From contig MKUL01000069.1 of assembly GCA_001897795.1 (NCBI GenBank), positions 1 to 38,722 of the forward strand: 38,722 nucleotides of DNA, given 5' to 3'. Shown piece after piece: positions 25,375 to 34,286 of this stretch. How positions within the stretch are numbered: the first letter of the stretch is position 1; each line of letters starts with the position of its first letter. The position numbers were made by a program, and so were the translations under genes. The DNA comes from Alphaproteobacteria bacterium 41-28. Lineage in GTDB: Bacteria > Pseudomonadota > Alphaproteobacteria > UBA9655. Below the pieces are notes generated by a model. It searched no databases. It had not been told where the DNA came from and worked only from the letters and a program-made list of their open reading frames with translations.

Positions 25375-25836
25375 ATGCTACCAAAGCTCATTGCACATCG
25401 AGGAAATACGGATGGCCCTAATCAAGCAGAAAATAATCCAGACTATTTGCTAAAAACTTTAGACCTTGGTTATGATTGTGAAGTAGATATTTGGGTTATT
25501 AATGGAAAAATCTTTTTAGGACATGATAATCCTTTGTATTCAGTAGAAGAAGACTTTATACATACCCCTAAATTTTGGTTTCATGCAAAAAATCTGGAGG
25601 CTCTAGATTTTATGTTACAAAAAAGTGTCCCCTGTTTTTGGCACGAAAATGATCAATATACATTGACGAGTAATGGTTTTATCTGGGCCAATATACATAT
25701 GCCAGTGACATCGAAAACAATTATTGTCGTACCTGATATAGAAAGTGGAATAAAGAAGATTAAGGAGCTGCCTTATGGGATTTGCTCCGATTATGTTTCA
25801 TATTGGCAATCGGATAAATTAGCCATTTCACACTAA
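25375..25836 (+). CDS. GDPD-like phosphodiesterase, short form
   Basis: A 153-residue protein with the start of the glycerophosphodiester phosphodiesterase fold. It has HRGN (H8, R9), then CEVDIW (E36, D38) and GHDNP (H50, D51), which match the metal and phosphate ligands of GDPD/PI-PLC-like enzymes. It is shorter than a full GDPD (about 230-250 residues) and lacks an evident C-terminal half, as in small family members found in surface-polysaccharide loci. No signal peptide, so probably cytosolic. GGGAGTAAAA precedes the ATG at 25375. It heads a compact run with the nucleotidyltransferase 47 bases downstream. A role in making or trimming a phosphodiester-linked surface sugar is inferred from context. 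Confidence 0.75.
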   Translation: MLPKLIAHRGNTDGPNQAENNPDYLLKTLDLGYDCEVDIWVINGKIFLGHDNPLYSVEEDFIHTPKFWFHAKNLEALDFMLQKSVPCFWHENDQYTLTSNGFIWANIHMPVTSKTIIVVPDIESGIKKIKELPYGICSDYVSYWQSDKLAISH

Positions 25837-25883
25837 TTTAAATTAGCTTATAAAGCTAACATAATAAATGGGAGAAAAGTAAA

Positions 25884-26597
25884 TTGAATATAGTAATCCC
25901 AATGGCAGGGCAAGGAATTAGGTTTTCTAGGGCAGGCTATGATATTCCCAAGCCTTTAATAGATGTTCAAGGACAAGCTATGATTCAAAAAGCGGTTGAA
26001 AGCCTTGATGTACCTGGAAAATATATATTCGTTGTTTTGCAAGAACATTTAGATAAATTTCCTTATCTTGAATCTCTTCTTCTTTCTCTAGTTCCAAATT
26101 CTGAAGTTATTATTACTAAACAGATAACAGACGGGCCTGCCAGAACCTGTTTACTTGCAAAACGCTTGATTGATAATGATCATCCTCTTTTAATTGCAAA
26201 CTGTGATCAAATTATGAATTGGGATGGCAGGGAATTTTTGAAATTTTGTCAATCTACTCCTTCACAAGGTATTATCGCTACCTATAATAGTGATCACCCT
26301 AAAAATAGCTTTGTTCAATTTGACAAAAATGGTAATGTAACAGGAATAATAGAAAAAGTTCCTATTTCTAATATAGCAACTATTGGGATTTATTGGTGGA
26401 TGAAGGGTAAATATTTCGTTGAAGCAGCAGCATCAATGATAGCTTTAAACGAGACATATAACAATGAGTTTTACGTCGGGCCTGCTTATAATCAGTTATT
26501 GAAAAAAAACGGATTTACTGTCTCTTGCTATCATGTAGAACAACCATTTCTTGTAGGAACTCCGGAAGATCTAGAAAGGTATTTGCAAGCTGTATGA
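25884..26597 (+). CDS. Sugar-phosphate nucleotidyltransferase
   Basis: A 237-residue NTP_transferase protein. It starts MNIVIPMAGQGIRFSRAGYD followed by PKPLIDVQGQAMIQKAVESL, the nucleotide-binding signature of glucose-1-phosphate thymidylyltransferases and relatives. IANCDQIMNWDG near 110-121 holds the metal-binding Asp. It likely joins a sugar-1-phosphate to a nucleotide in the cytosol. The start is a TTG at 25884: GGGAGAAAAG lies about ten bases upstream and the family signature begins at once. The stop overlaps the next start as ATGA, so translation is coupled. Given the phosphomannomutase two genes on, mannose-1-phosphate is a possible substrate (inference). Confidence 0.85.
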   Translation: MNIVIPMAGQGIRFSRAGYDIPKPLIDVQGQAMIQKAVESLDVPGKYIFVVLQEHLDKFPYLESLLLSLVPNSEVIITKQITDGPARTCLLAKRLIDNDHPLLIANCDQIMNWDGREFLKFCQSTPSQGIIATYNSDHPKNSFVQFDKNGNVTGIIEKVPISNIATIGIYWWMKGKYFVEAAASMIALNETYNNEFYVGPAYNQLLKKNGFTVSCYHVEQPFLVGTPEDLERYLQAV

Positions 26598-26920
26598 AAG
26601 TTTATAATATTAAAGAGATGATAGGAGGGTGGTATATTGGTAATTTCGAACCATCCGTTTATAAAACAGAAACATTTGAAGTAAGCCTTAAAAACCATCC
26701 AAAAGGGGAGGTATGGCCAAAGCATTATCATAAGGAAGCAACAGAAATTAACCTAATCGTAAAAGGCGAAATGAACCTGAATAATATATCTTTAAAAGCA
26801 GGGGATATATTTATAATTGATAAGATGGAGGTTGTAGATCCAGATTTTCTTGAAGATTGTTTAATTGTGTGTGTTAAAGTTCCGTCTGTTTTGGGGGATA
26901 AATACATTGTTTCAAGATAA
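26594..26920 (+). CDS. Small cupin-domain protein
   Basis: A 108-residue single-domain cupin. The ATG at 26594 overlaps the previous stop by four bases. Longer frames upstream only run through the nucleotidyltransferase gene. The cupin pattern is visible as WPKHYHKEATEINLIVKGE (first motif, with His and Glu as metal ligands) and LKAGDIFIIDKME (second motif). Possible jobs are a sugar isomerase or epimerase-like step or a binding role; small cupins also form the isomerase part of some mannose-6-phosphate isomerases, but nothing here proves that. It is tightly packed with the nucleotidyltransferase and the phosphomannomutase. Confidence 0.8.
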   Translation: MKVYNIKEMIGGWYIGNFEPSVYKTETFEVSLKNHPKGEVWPKHYHKEATEINLIVKGEMNLNNISLKAGDIFIIDKMEVVDPDFLEDCLIVCVKVPSVLGDKYIVSR

Positions 26921-27659
26921 TAACTGGCATTTTATTTTCGATGTCGATGGATGCATAACACCCAAAGGTGAACCTATTAACGATGAGCTTTACTACCTTG
27001 TTTTGAGCCTTGCATCTCAAAATAGAGTCTCAATAGTTACTGGATCAGAATTGTTTAAGACAATAGGCCAAATTGGTGAAAATCTCGTTCAGAATCTCTA
27101 TATGTGTTTCACGTGCATGGGTAATGTTGTTTATAAAGATGGGAAAATTACAGAACAGAATTTCTGGTATCCTGAGAAGCACTTAGTGGACTTTTTATGG
27201 GAATTTATCTGTTTTAGTAAATTCCCATACAGAACAGCTCACCATTTTGATTTGAGAACAGGTAGTATGAATGTAAGTGTTATTGGGCGCAATGCAACAC
27301 CCTTACAAAGGCAAGAATATTTAGATTATGACTTAAAATCAAAGGAACGTTTAAGACTTGCTGATATGCTCATTAAAAACTTTAATAATATTGAGGTTTC
27401 GATAGGAGGTAATACGAGCATCGACATTTGTCCTAAAAATAAAAATAAATCTCAAATTATTAAATATATCACTGAAAATAAGATTGTATTCTTCGGTGAT
27501 GGTTATGGGAAGTGGGGTAATGATCAACCGTTATTTGATGCACTAAAAAATCTTCCCCATTCTATCAGTCATAAGGTTGATGATTGGCGAGATACACTGA
27601 AAATTATCCAAACACAATATCTTCTCTTTCTACCATCAAAGAAACAATGTAGCTTGTAA
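26907..27659 (+). CDS. Eukaryotic-type phosphomannomutase (HAD superfamily)
   Basis: About 250 residues from a TTG at 26907, with GGGGGA eight bases upstream. The ORF can be extended to 26865 but only inside the cupin gene. It has the HAD nucleophile motif IFDVDGCITP (D12, D14). It also has the PMM-specific run SMNVSVIGRNATPLQRQEYL, the SIGGNTSIDICPK block, and FFGDGYGKWGNDQPLF. This pattern follows eukaryotic phosphomannomutase PMM2 (NVSPIGR, SIGGQISFDVFP, FFGD), rather than the larger bacterial ManB. It should convert mannose-6-phosphate to mannose-1-phosphate in the cytosol. It overlaps the cupin by 14 bases and ends two bases before the glycosyltransferase. The alternative is another HAD-IIB phosphatase. 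Confidence 0.78.
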   Translation: MFQDNNWHFIFDVDGCITPKGEPINDELYYLVLSLASQNRVSIVTGSELFKTIGQIGENLVQNLYMCFTCMGNVVYKDGKITEQNFWYPEKHLVDFLWEFICFSKFPYRTAHHFDLRTGSMNVSVIGRNATPLQRQEYLDYDLKSKERLRLADMLIKNFNNIEVSIGGNTSIDICPKNKNKSQIIKYITENKIVFFGDGYGKWGNDQPLFDALKNLPHSISHKVDDWRDTLKIIQTQYLLFLPSKKQCSL

Positions 27660-27661
27660 CA

Positions 27662-28591
27662 ATGACTAAAAAAGAACCACAACGTAAAATGAAACAAAAG
27701 ATCTTAGTTGTTATTCCCATCTATAATTGTGAGAAGCAAATTCCTCGCCTGCTTTCTAAATTTGATTCTGATATCCAATCATATATTCATACAATCATCA
27801 TTATAAACAATAGAAGTCATGACAATAGTGAGAATATTGCTATCGATTGCCTTAAGCACATTACAAATGTTGATAGTCTCGTTTTAAGAAATGAAGTGAA
27901 TTATGGTTATGGAGGTTCTTTAAAAATTGGATTCGAATTTGCGTGCAGGCATGCCTTTGACTGGGTTATTGCAATAAACGGAGACGATCAATCTCCTATA
28001 ACTGACTTCTTACGTATGTTAAAATCAGATGAATATGAAAAATACGATGTTATGTGGGGGAGTCGGTTTTTAAAAGACTCCCGTATAAGAAATTACTCGT
28101 TTTTTCGGATAATGGCTAATCATGTTTTCAATATCTCATTCTCTTTAGTCTTAGGTAAGTCAATTCATGATATAGGGTGTGGAGTTTATATGTATTCCGT
28201 CAAAATTCTTAAACAAAGATTTTATTTAAGTCTTCCAGATGTTTTATATATAGGTACTTTTTTAAGATTGGCTCATGATTTTTATAAGCATAAACTTTCC
28301 GAGTTTCCTCTTTCTTGGAATAGCGATGATCAGGCATCAAGTGTCAAAGCAATTTCTCAAACTTTAGCTCAATTTAAATTAGCTCTCCAATATTTATTTA
28401 ATAAAAATAAATTCTTCTTCAGGGACCACAGATCTAGTAAAATAGAGCAATATGTGTCTCAGGTTATTTTTGCAAATTCATTAACGAAGTACGACCTAAA
28501 TTTACACAATGAATTTCTTGTTTCTTGTCCAAAAGTGATTTCTACTATGAATAATAATAAAGAAAAGGTCGAGATATTAGGAGTAGAGTAG
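27662..28591 (+). CDS. Family 2 glycosyltransferase, polyprenyl-phosphate-sugar synthase-like
   Basis: A 309-residue GT2 enzyme. It begins with a short basic leader then ILVVIPIYNCEKQIPRLLSK, and carries NYGYGGSLKIGFEFA and INGDDQSP, the pattern of DPM1/ArnC-like synthases that move a sugar from a nucleotide donor to a polyprenyl phosphate. The metal-binding aspartates are in the INGDDQ block. GSRFLKDSRIRNYSFFRIM and DIGCGVYMYS are also typical. No C-terminal membrane segments are seen, so it acts at the inner face as a peripheral enzyme, as in the simplest DPM1 forms. ATG at 27662; a second, ATG 27689 (MKQKILVV), is possible. It is the last gene of the five-gene run. Confidence 0.85.
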   Translation: MTKKEPQRKMKQKILVVIPIYNCEKQIPRLLSKFDSDIQSYIHTIIIINNRSHDNSENIAIDCLKHITNVDSLVLRNEVNYGYGGSLKIGFEFACRHAFDWVIAINGDDQSPITDFLRMLKSDEYEKYDVMWGSRFLKDSRIRNYSFFRIMANHVFNISFSLVLGKSIHDIGCGVYMYSVKILKQRFYLSLPDVLYIGTFLRLAHDFYKHKLSEFPLSWNSDDQASSVKAISQTLAQFKLALQYLFNKNKFFFRDHRSSKIEQYVSQVIFANSLTKYDLNLHNEFLVSCPKVISTMNNNKEKVEILGVE

Positions 28592-28656
28592 AAAAGGAAA
28601 TAGAAGTTTTAAAAATTGATAGATAAATCAGTGAAGTTTGTAAGATTATATTTCCC

Positions 28657-29400
28657 TCATAAAGGTGCTCTCCTTAGCTGAGAGCCATCCGAATTCCAAA
28701 CATAATGTAATGGATAGAAGTAAGGGCCTTCAACGTGTAACCCACTAGCATATCCAGGGATAACTTCAAAATAATAGGGTGAACCCCTTTTTTCTTTCTC
28801 CAAACCATTTTCTGTAACTTTGAGGATACTTTTTAAGATAGATAAAGGAATCTCTTGCTCATTACTTAACCACCCCTTGCCAGAAGCTTTTAAGAGAGCT
28901 TCTTTATAAACCCAGAGTTTAAAGAAGACATACGTTTTATCCTTTGGAGGAACTTCTTCCCAAAAAGCTCGTTCTTGAGAAGAAAGAATAGTAGGGGCTA
29001 TCTTTGCCACATCAAGTGTAGAGTCTATGTATTCTAAATCTATGCCTAATTCATAAGAACTTGCAAAGGCATATAAGGTATATTCTTTTGAGTGGGAAAG
29101 GTTAAAATATAAGGAATATTCTTGTGAGAGACAAGGTTTTCCCCAAAGACCATAAAGTATTTCAATGTGTTGGGGGTCTTTTCTTAAGTATCCCCCGAGT
29201 AAGCACCTCAAAATGCCACGCGAGACGATAAAAGCATGCTTATCTTTCAAAAATCTAAAGCTATTTGCTTTTTGGGATTCATCTGCAGAAAGGAGAGATT
29301 GGAAACGAGGAATATTCACCTGATTTTTTGACAGGCAGGCAGACCAAATGTGAACTTCATTGGAGGCAAGAAGCGGAATAATTGGTAATCTGAAGTTCAT
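28657..29400 (-). CDS. Sfp-type 4'-phosphopantetheinyl transferase
   Basis: A 247-residue member of the Sfp/AcpT superfamily. The signature is split as ELGIDLEY and FFKLWVYKEALLKASGKGW, holding the magnesium-binding Asp/Glu residues. It transfers the phosphopantetheine arm from coenzyme A to a carrier protein in the cytosol. The length fits the two-domain Sfp class, which usually serves polyketide, peptide or siderophore synthases, whereas AcpS is the short one for fatty acids. No carrier-protein client is in this window. It is convergent with the GT2 gene and not part of the sugar operon. A rather abrupt N-terminus (MNFRLPIIPLLASNEVHIWS) is normal for the family. Confidence 0.88.
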   Translation of the reverse strand: MNFRLPIIPLLASNEVHIWSACLSKNQVNIPRFQSLLSADESQKANSFRFLKDKHAFIVSRGILRCLLGGYLRKDPQHIEILYGLWGKPCLSQEYSLYFNLSHSKEYTLYAFASSYELGIDLEYIDSTLDVAKIAPTILSSQERAFWEEVPPKDKTYVFFKLWVYKEALLKASGKGWLSNEQEIPLSILKSILKVTENGLEKEKRGSPYYFEVIPGYASGLHVEGPYFYPLHYVWNSDGSQLRRAPL

Positions 29401-29514
29401 ATTTTAGGCATTAATTGGTGTCAGTGAATTAGCTTACGATAACGGGCTCTTTTTTCATAGAATGAATTTTAGAAATTTAAGAACTCCCCTTATTAGTATT
29501 TATTCCGATTTACC

Positions 29515-30528
29515 TTAGAGTTTGGAAAAGAGCTCTTCTACGTTTCCTTTATTCAATAACCGCTCTAGAAAGATCTCTAATTTTTTCAATTCTCGATTAA
29601 ATGCTTCTTCTGTAAAATAACTTCTTAAAGGTTTTGTTTTTTTCTTTGAATAGCAAAATGAATAACACTCAAGTCCCTCTAAACTAAGCCTTTCATACAT
29701 CAATCGTGCATTATCATAATGATCATCAATAAATAAAACTCTTCTAGGTTTAATCCCCATTTTCTTGAAAAGTTCTAATGTAGTTATATATTTTGGAGTT
29801 TCCGAAGAAAATATAATCCCTTCCTTAAATAGAGGCCTTTCTTTGAGGATGTGTGTTAAGTCTAGTGTATTAAAATCCCATGATAAAAAATGAGGAAAAG
29901 TCTTAGCAAAATCAATATCTAAAGAACGCAACATATTCACTCTTAGAGTTGGTACATCTATATTGAGAACGGGATTGATAGTTGGATTAAGAGCTGTATT
30001 TGCGATACAAGGAATTCCCTGTGACTGTAGCTTCTTTATCAATTCTGGTAAGCGATTATCCATATAAGTCCATGGCCTGGATTTGGATAAAAACATATAG
30101 AGAAAAAATTGATCAATGGTGTCTTCGTTTTGAGAAAACAAATGGTTATGCAAAGCTGATTTTTTCAAACAATGTTCGAAATAATATGGATCTAGACCTG
30201 TAATTAATACCTCGTCCACATCAAAAATTACGAGGTCTTGATTGTCAAAATTTTCAAGAGCATAGGATAAAATTGCTTCTATATTATCTGATTCATGGAC
30301 TCCAGGCTTTATAGGTAATTGTGAGATAGAATATAATGGAATAGTAGACGAAACGCCATTTAACTTTTGTCTTGTTGGTTGTTGAGAAAGAATTTTTTTT
30401 GAAGAAGGGGTGGTGGAAGCATAGATAGATGGCTTTTTATCCCCTTTTCTTCCTTCTACGCTCCAAGTGACTTGTATCATTATTAAGAAAGATAGAAAAA
30501 ATATAAATATTTTTCTTATTTTTTCCAT
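29515..30528 (-). CDS. Exported DUF2608 (HAD-like) protein
   Basis: A 337-residue protein. The signal peptide (basic MEKIRKI, then a hydrophobic stretch to about 22) is followed by a Ser/Pro-rich linker and a HAD-like domain. The nucleophile motif is LVIFDVDEVLITG near 98-110, a later TALNP-type threonine region follows, and a RVLFIDDHYDNA block near 265-276 closes the site. This is the DUF2608 family, found mainly in Legionella, Coxiella, Chlamydiae and similar host-associated bacteria. Its members are predicted secreted phosphatases with unproven substrates. ATG at 30528. The C-terminal 40 residues are basic and helical. It is separated by about 110 bases from the phosphopantetheinyl transferase, on the same strand. 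It could be secreted toward the host. Confidence 0.82.
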   Translation of the reverse strand: MEKIRKIFIFFLSFLIMIQVTWSVEGRKGDKKPSIYASTTPSSKKILSQQPTRQKLNGVSSTIPLYSISQLPIKPGVHESDNIEAILSYALENFDNQDLVIFDVDEVLITGLDPYYFEHCLKKSALHNHLFSQNEDTIDQFFLYMFLSKSRPWTYMDNRLPELIKKLQSQGIPCIANTALNPTINPVLNIDVPTLRVNMLRSLDIDFAKTFPHFLSWDFNTLDLTHILKERPLFKEGIIFSSETPKYITTLELFKKMGIKPRRVLFIDDHYDNARLMYERLSLEGLECYSFCYSKKKTKPLRSYFTEEAFNRELKKLEIFLERLLNKGNVEELFSKL

Positions 30529-30799
30529 AAAATTCCTATTTTTTATTGAATGAACATGGCTATTTCTTTTAAAGCATAATATTAATTTTTTAGAAACCGT
30601 TAGGGAAGTTTCTTATATGTGTTTTTCCCCTATGCTTCATAATTTACTTTTAAAATTCAAAATTATACAAGATTTTTCTCAATCACATTGAGAGGTTTTC
30701 CAATTCTTCTAATTTATTTTATTAATCTCTTAGATTATGTTTGTAAATAGGCTATCAATTGCAATATAAAGCTGATATAAAAACTAAGAAATAGATTTA

Positions 30800-31195
30800 T
30801 TGTATAATGAGAAAAAAATGCACAAATTAGCTTACCATTTTCCTTTAATTTTTTCCTGTATAGTATCTAATACCCTTGCCCAGATCTCGTTGAAGGCCGG
30901 TTTGAGAGATGTAGGATATATAGATTTTAATGTTTTTAGACTAATTGATACATGTTTTCGGCTTTCTAAAAATCTCTACGTCCTTTTTGGTTTTATTTGC
31001 TATGTTCTTAGCTTAGTTCTTTGGGTAGTTTGTTTATCTCGTCTCGAAGTAAGTTATGCCTATCCTTTAACCAGTTTAGGGTATGTTGCGACGGCTTTTA
31101 TGGGGTTTATGTTATTTCAAGAAAATCTCAGCTTAGTTCGCTTATTTGGGATTGCAATTATAATGGCAGGGGTCTATGTAGTTTCAAGAAGTTAA
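30800..31195 (+). CDS. SMR/EamA-type small membrane protein, ArnE/ArnF-like
   Basis: A 131-residue protein (or 125 from the ATG at 30818) with four membrane helices: about 13-30, 53-73, 79-99 and 110-128. The start at 30800 is a TTG (MYNEKKM); the ATG at 30818 (MHKLAY) is just as likely. It resembles the SMR family and in particular the ArnE/ArnF flippase halves, which move undecaprenyl-phosphate-aminoarabinose across the inner membrane; SNTLAQISLKAGL, SYAYPLTSLGY and FGIAIIMAGVYVV are typical. Its neighbour is a GT-C-like membrane protein and the GT2 synthase lies about 2 kb upstream, so a role in flipping a lipid-linked sugar is plausible. Drug export is the alternative. Confidence 0.78.
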   Translation: MYNEKKMHKLAYHFPLIFSCIVSNTLAQISLKAGLRDVGYIDFNVFRLIDTCFRLSKNLYVLFGFICYVLSLVLWVVCLSRLEVSYAYPLTSLGYVATAFMGFMLFQENLSLVRLFGIAIIMAGVYVVSRS

Positions 31196-31373
31196 TTAAC
31201 TCCTATATTTTGTTCTATTCCCTAGTTAAATCGAACGTTATCCCGTGAAATAGTAGTTCTGAACCTTAAATGAAAGAATATAAATGAGATTAAGTGAAAA
31301 AGAAGAGGAATCGAACTTAAAAGATTTTACTGGAAGGCTTGAAAACTTAACATTCCTTTCTCGAGACTCTTAG

Positions 31374-33140
31374 TTGACAATGACAATAAGATATGAATTA
31401 CTCAAAATGTGGAACTGCCTTTTTGGAATAATTGACATGAGCATTAGTTTAAAAATAACAAATAAAAAATATATAATAGATAGATATTATTCTATTTTAA
31501 CAGAAAAACTTAAGAATAATATCTATCATTTTTTATTGCCAATATGCTTATTATTTTTATCAAAATTTAATGAAAAATATTATCTTCAACCACATACTGG
31601 TACATTACTTCCTTTATATTTTATTAAAGTTGTCCTCTTTATTTTTGGTTTTTGGCTTAGTATAAAAGTTACGCATTTTTTTTGGGAAATTAAAAGAATA
31701 AAAGAAGAATACGGAAAAATTGTCTTAGATGAAAGACAAAAATCATTCATAAGCATAATGCTATGGTTTCTTGTGTGGTATGGGTTTTGGCTGGCTGTAT
31801 ATTATCCCGGTTCTTATACCCCAGATACTATTGATGCTGTCCGTCAAATTAGCTATCAAGAAATAAATAATTGGTTTTCGTTTTTACATCCCCTAACTTA
31901 TTTATTTTTATATCAATTTTATCCTAACCTCGTTGTTATAGGAATCGCTCAAGTTTTTTTATGCTCCTTAATATTTGCAGATATTATTAGTTATTTTTAT
32001 TCTAAATTTTATTTTAATAAAAAATTAAAAATTATACTATTTTCTTTCTTTATAATATTTTTCTCTTCTATCACTTCCATTATCTACAATAGCTTCTTCT
32101 ATATGAGAGATATTCCATTTAGTGTCATAGATCTATATTTTGCATTCTACATTTATAAAATTTGCATTGATAATGGAAAATCTCCGCTTACTCAATATCA
32201 AACCATAGCCATTCTAGGGATAGGCGTGCTTCTTGCTCTTTATCGAGGCGAAGGTTGGGTGATTTTGTTAGTTGCTCTTATAGGGCTTTTGGCCTATGGA
32301 AAGTTAAACTTGAAATTATTCTCTCAGCTGTTAGTGTTTTCATTTGTATCTCTTTTTACCTTAAACATCTTACTCCCTAGTCTACTGAAGTTTCATTTCT
32401 CAAACGAAGATGAATATAAATTAACTCTTGTTGCTTATCCTCTTGGCTTTATATTACGGGAAGGAGAAAATTATACTTCTTCAAATCATGAAGAAGATAA
32501 ACAAATATTGTCGAAGATAATAGATGTTGAGGGAATCCAAAAGTACACTGATTGTTATAGTATTCTTTTTTTTCAACATGAAGGACAGTTTTGGAATAGA
32601 AAAGCTTCTAAAAAAGATTGGCAGCAGTTTTTTAATAGAACTTTAAAGATTTTTAAAGAAAACCCTAATTTGTTTTTAGCGGCAAGAACAGCAAGCTTTA
32701 TTTCTCAATTATCCACATATGATCAATGGGTAGAGAAGGACATTGATGGTGCACGGTACGATTTAACAGCAAATGCATGTATAAAAACAGGAGATCAAGA
32801 TAAATGGTGTACGGGTGTAATATTCAACATTTTAAAAATATTTCCTCGATGTTCTTCTAATGATGGGGTCTGTGGATATTTTCCGTTGATGATATTGGAA
32901 AAATTTAATTTTAACTGGCATTGGAATTCCGTATTTTCTCTTTTGGCAGCTACTTTAGTCTTATTATTGTACAAATATCTACCAGTCTCAGCAATTGCTT
33001 CTTCTATTATTTTATCCAGGATTCCTATTTTATTTCTTACAGCCCCTTGTGCGTTCTTTAGATATATATATTCTCTCTATTTGTTTGGTCTATTCATATC
33101 ATTTTTTGTGGTTCTGGAATTAATAAAAAAGAGAATTTAA
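31374..33140 (+). CDS. GT-C-like multi-span membrane protein (DUF6020-like)
   Basis: A 588-residue polytopic protein with about ten hydrophobic segments. Near residue 140 it has YYPGSYTPDTIDAVRQIS followed by FLHPLTYLFLY, the shape of the first periplasmic loop of GT-C enzymes, where an acidic residue binds the sugar acceptor. A later soluble part (about 360-490) lies outside the membrane. Family membership in DUF6020 is from pattern memory. Such proteins probably use a polyprenyl-phosphate sugar to glycosylate a surface lipid or polymer. The start is unclear: TTG 31374, ATG 31380, ATG 31407 or ATG 31437 (MSISLKI, with GGA nine bases upstream). It lies 178 bases after the small flippase-like gene, and its stop overlaps that of the minus-strand phosphoribosyltransferase. 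Confidence 0.72.
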   Translation: MTMTIRYELLKMWNCLFGIIDMSISLKITNKKYIIDRYYSILTEKLKNNIYHFLLPICLLFLSKFNEKYYLQPHTGTLLPLYFIKVVLFIFGFWLSIKVTHFFWEIKRIKEEYGKIVLDERQKSFISIMLWFLVWYGFWLAVYYPGSYTPDTIDAVRQISYQEINNWFSFLHPLTYLFLYQFYPNLVVIGIAQVFLCSLIFADIISYFYSKFYFNKKLKIILFSFFIIFFSSITSIIYNSFFYMRDIPFSVIDLYFAFYIYKICIDNGKSPLTQYQTIAILGIGVLLALYRGEGWVILLVALIGLLAYGKLNLKLFSQLLVFSFVSLFTLNILLPSLLKFHFSNEDEYKLTLVAYPLGFILREGENYTSSNHEEDKQILSKIIDVEGIQKYTDCYSILFFQHEGQFWNRKASKKDWQQFFNRTLKIFKENPNLFLAARTASFISQLSTYDQWVEKDIDGARYDLTANACIKTGDQDKWCTGVIFNILKIFPRCSSNDGVCGYFPLMILEKFNFNWHWNSVFSLLAATLVLLLYKYLPVSAIASSIILSRIPILFLTAPCAFFRYIYSLYLFGLFISFFVVLELIKKRI

Positions 33141-33772
33141 AAAAATGGCACGCTAATGAGACGGAAAAGAGGCTTCCCCTCAAAGCTGCTACGATCTTTT
33201 CCCTCTGCAACAATGCACGCATATCCAAGGACTTGGCAATTACAAGATCCTTCAACGAGACTTTTGAGGGCTTTAATTGTGCCTCCTGTAGATATGACAT
33301 CATCTACGAGAAGGACCTTTAAATCTTTTAGACGTGCTTGCTGATCAGGACGAAGATGAAGCATTTTTTTACCACCTGTAATAGAGGTATAAGCCGCTGA
33401 TTTAACAGGGGTTTCTTTTTCTGCACTTCGTATAATACAAAATTTGGGACATGGTAAACCTATTGCTTCTCTAAACTCTCGTATTTTTTGATAAATAAGT
33501 GTTCCTACTAAATTGCCTCTATCTCCAGCTATAACAACGGCCTCTATATCTTTCAAAAGCCCTGCCTTCTCGAGTTTTTGTACGATCAGGAGAGCAGCAC
33601 CATGATTTACTTCATAGTTGTCACATTTGTACTTTTTTGGTATATCAGCAATAAAAGCATCTTGGCAGAGTTGAGCAGATTTTAATGAAGACTCATTATT
33701 TTTCTTAGCAATACATCCAAACGAAAATAGAAAACAAATAATTAAAGCCTTAGCAAAAAAACTAATTTTCAT
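33137..33772 (-). CDS. Exported (possibly lipoprotein) phosphoribosyltransferase
   Basis: A 211-residue protein. Residues 1-20 form a signal sequence (MKISFFAKALIICFLFSFGC) ending at C20, where a lipoprotein-like cleavage is possible although the lipobox (SFGC) is imperfect. The remainder is a type I phosphoribosyltransferase fold: GDRGNLVGTLIYQKI (about 83-97) and the PRPP-binding loop VLLVDDVISTGGT (153-165), as in adenine phosphoribosyltransferase. A periplasmic or membrane-anchored PRTase is unusual, since PRPP is cytosolic. It might salvage purines in the periplasm or the host, or act on another substrate. The ATG at 33772 has a purine-rich upstream site. The 3' end overlaps the convergent GT-C-like gene by four bases. 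Confidence 0.82.
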   Translation of the reverse strand: MKISFFAKALIICFLFSFGCIAKKNNESSLKSAQLCQDAFIADIPKKYKCDNYEVNHGAALLIVQKLEKAGLLKDIEAVVIAGDRGNLVGTLIYQKIREFREAIGLPCPKFCIIRSAEKETPVKSAAYTSITGGKKMLHLRPDQQARLKDLKVLLVDDVISTGGTIKALKSLVEGSCNCQVLGYACIVAEGKDRSSFEGKPLFRLISVPFF

Positions 33773-34286
33773 TTTATCTCCCTCATTTTAAATTTAAATC
33801 GAATATACTTTAAAGAAAAAAACAAACCTACTGTAATTACTTGAGACATTGATACTTTCTGCTAAAAAATTAGATTATCATTCGAGGAAATTAGGAGATT
33901 TTTCCTGCTTTGTCGAGAATTTAAATTGTTGTACGAAAATCAAACGATAATAGATAGAGTAATTTTGTTAACCTCCAGCCAGCTCTCAAGAAAGTGATAA
34001 GCTGATATTTTTTTTCTTCCTTTATTTTTTGACATCCAATAGCTTTTTGTTAACTCTGTTGCAATAGGGAGTTTTTTGCTGTACTGATTCGAGAGTTATC
34101 CCTGTTTATAAATTTTAGAAAGGGTTGTCGCATCTAAAAGGGGTTCAATGTATAGTGTATTTATTGCAATGTTAACTTAGATCTTTATAAGATAAATAAA
34201 TTCTATAAGAATAATCATATTGTTCCACTTCTGATCTTTTTTGGAGAATAACTGCTATAACAATTTAAGATTAATTTAGGCAAATT
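33773..34286. promoter_or_regulatory. AT-rich intergenic region with a probable promoter for the LRR gene
   Basis: About 510 bases without a gene. The best promoter candidate is TTGCAA (34164-34169) with TATAAG (34186-34191), a 16-base spacer, about 95 bases before the LRR start. A second, TTGACA at 34029-34034 with TAACTC at 34051-34056, is weaker. No repeats or terminators stand out. Confidence 0.35.
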
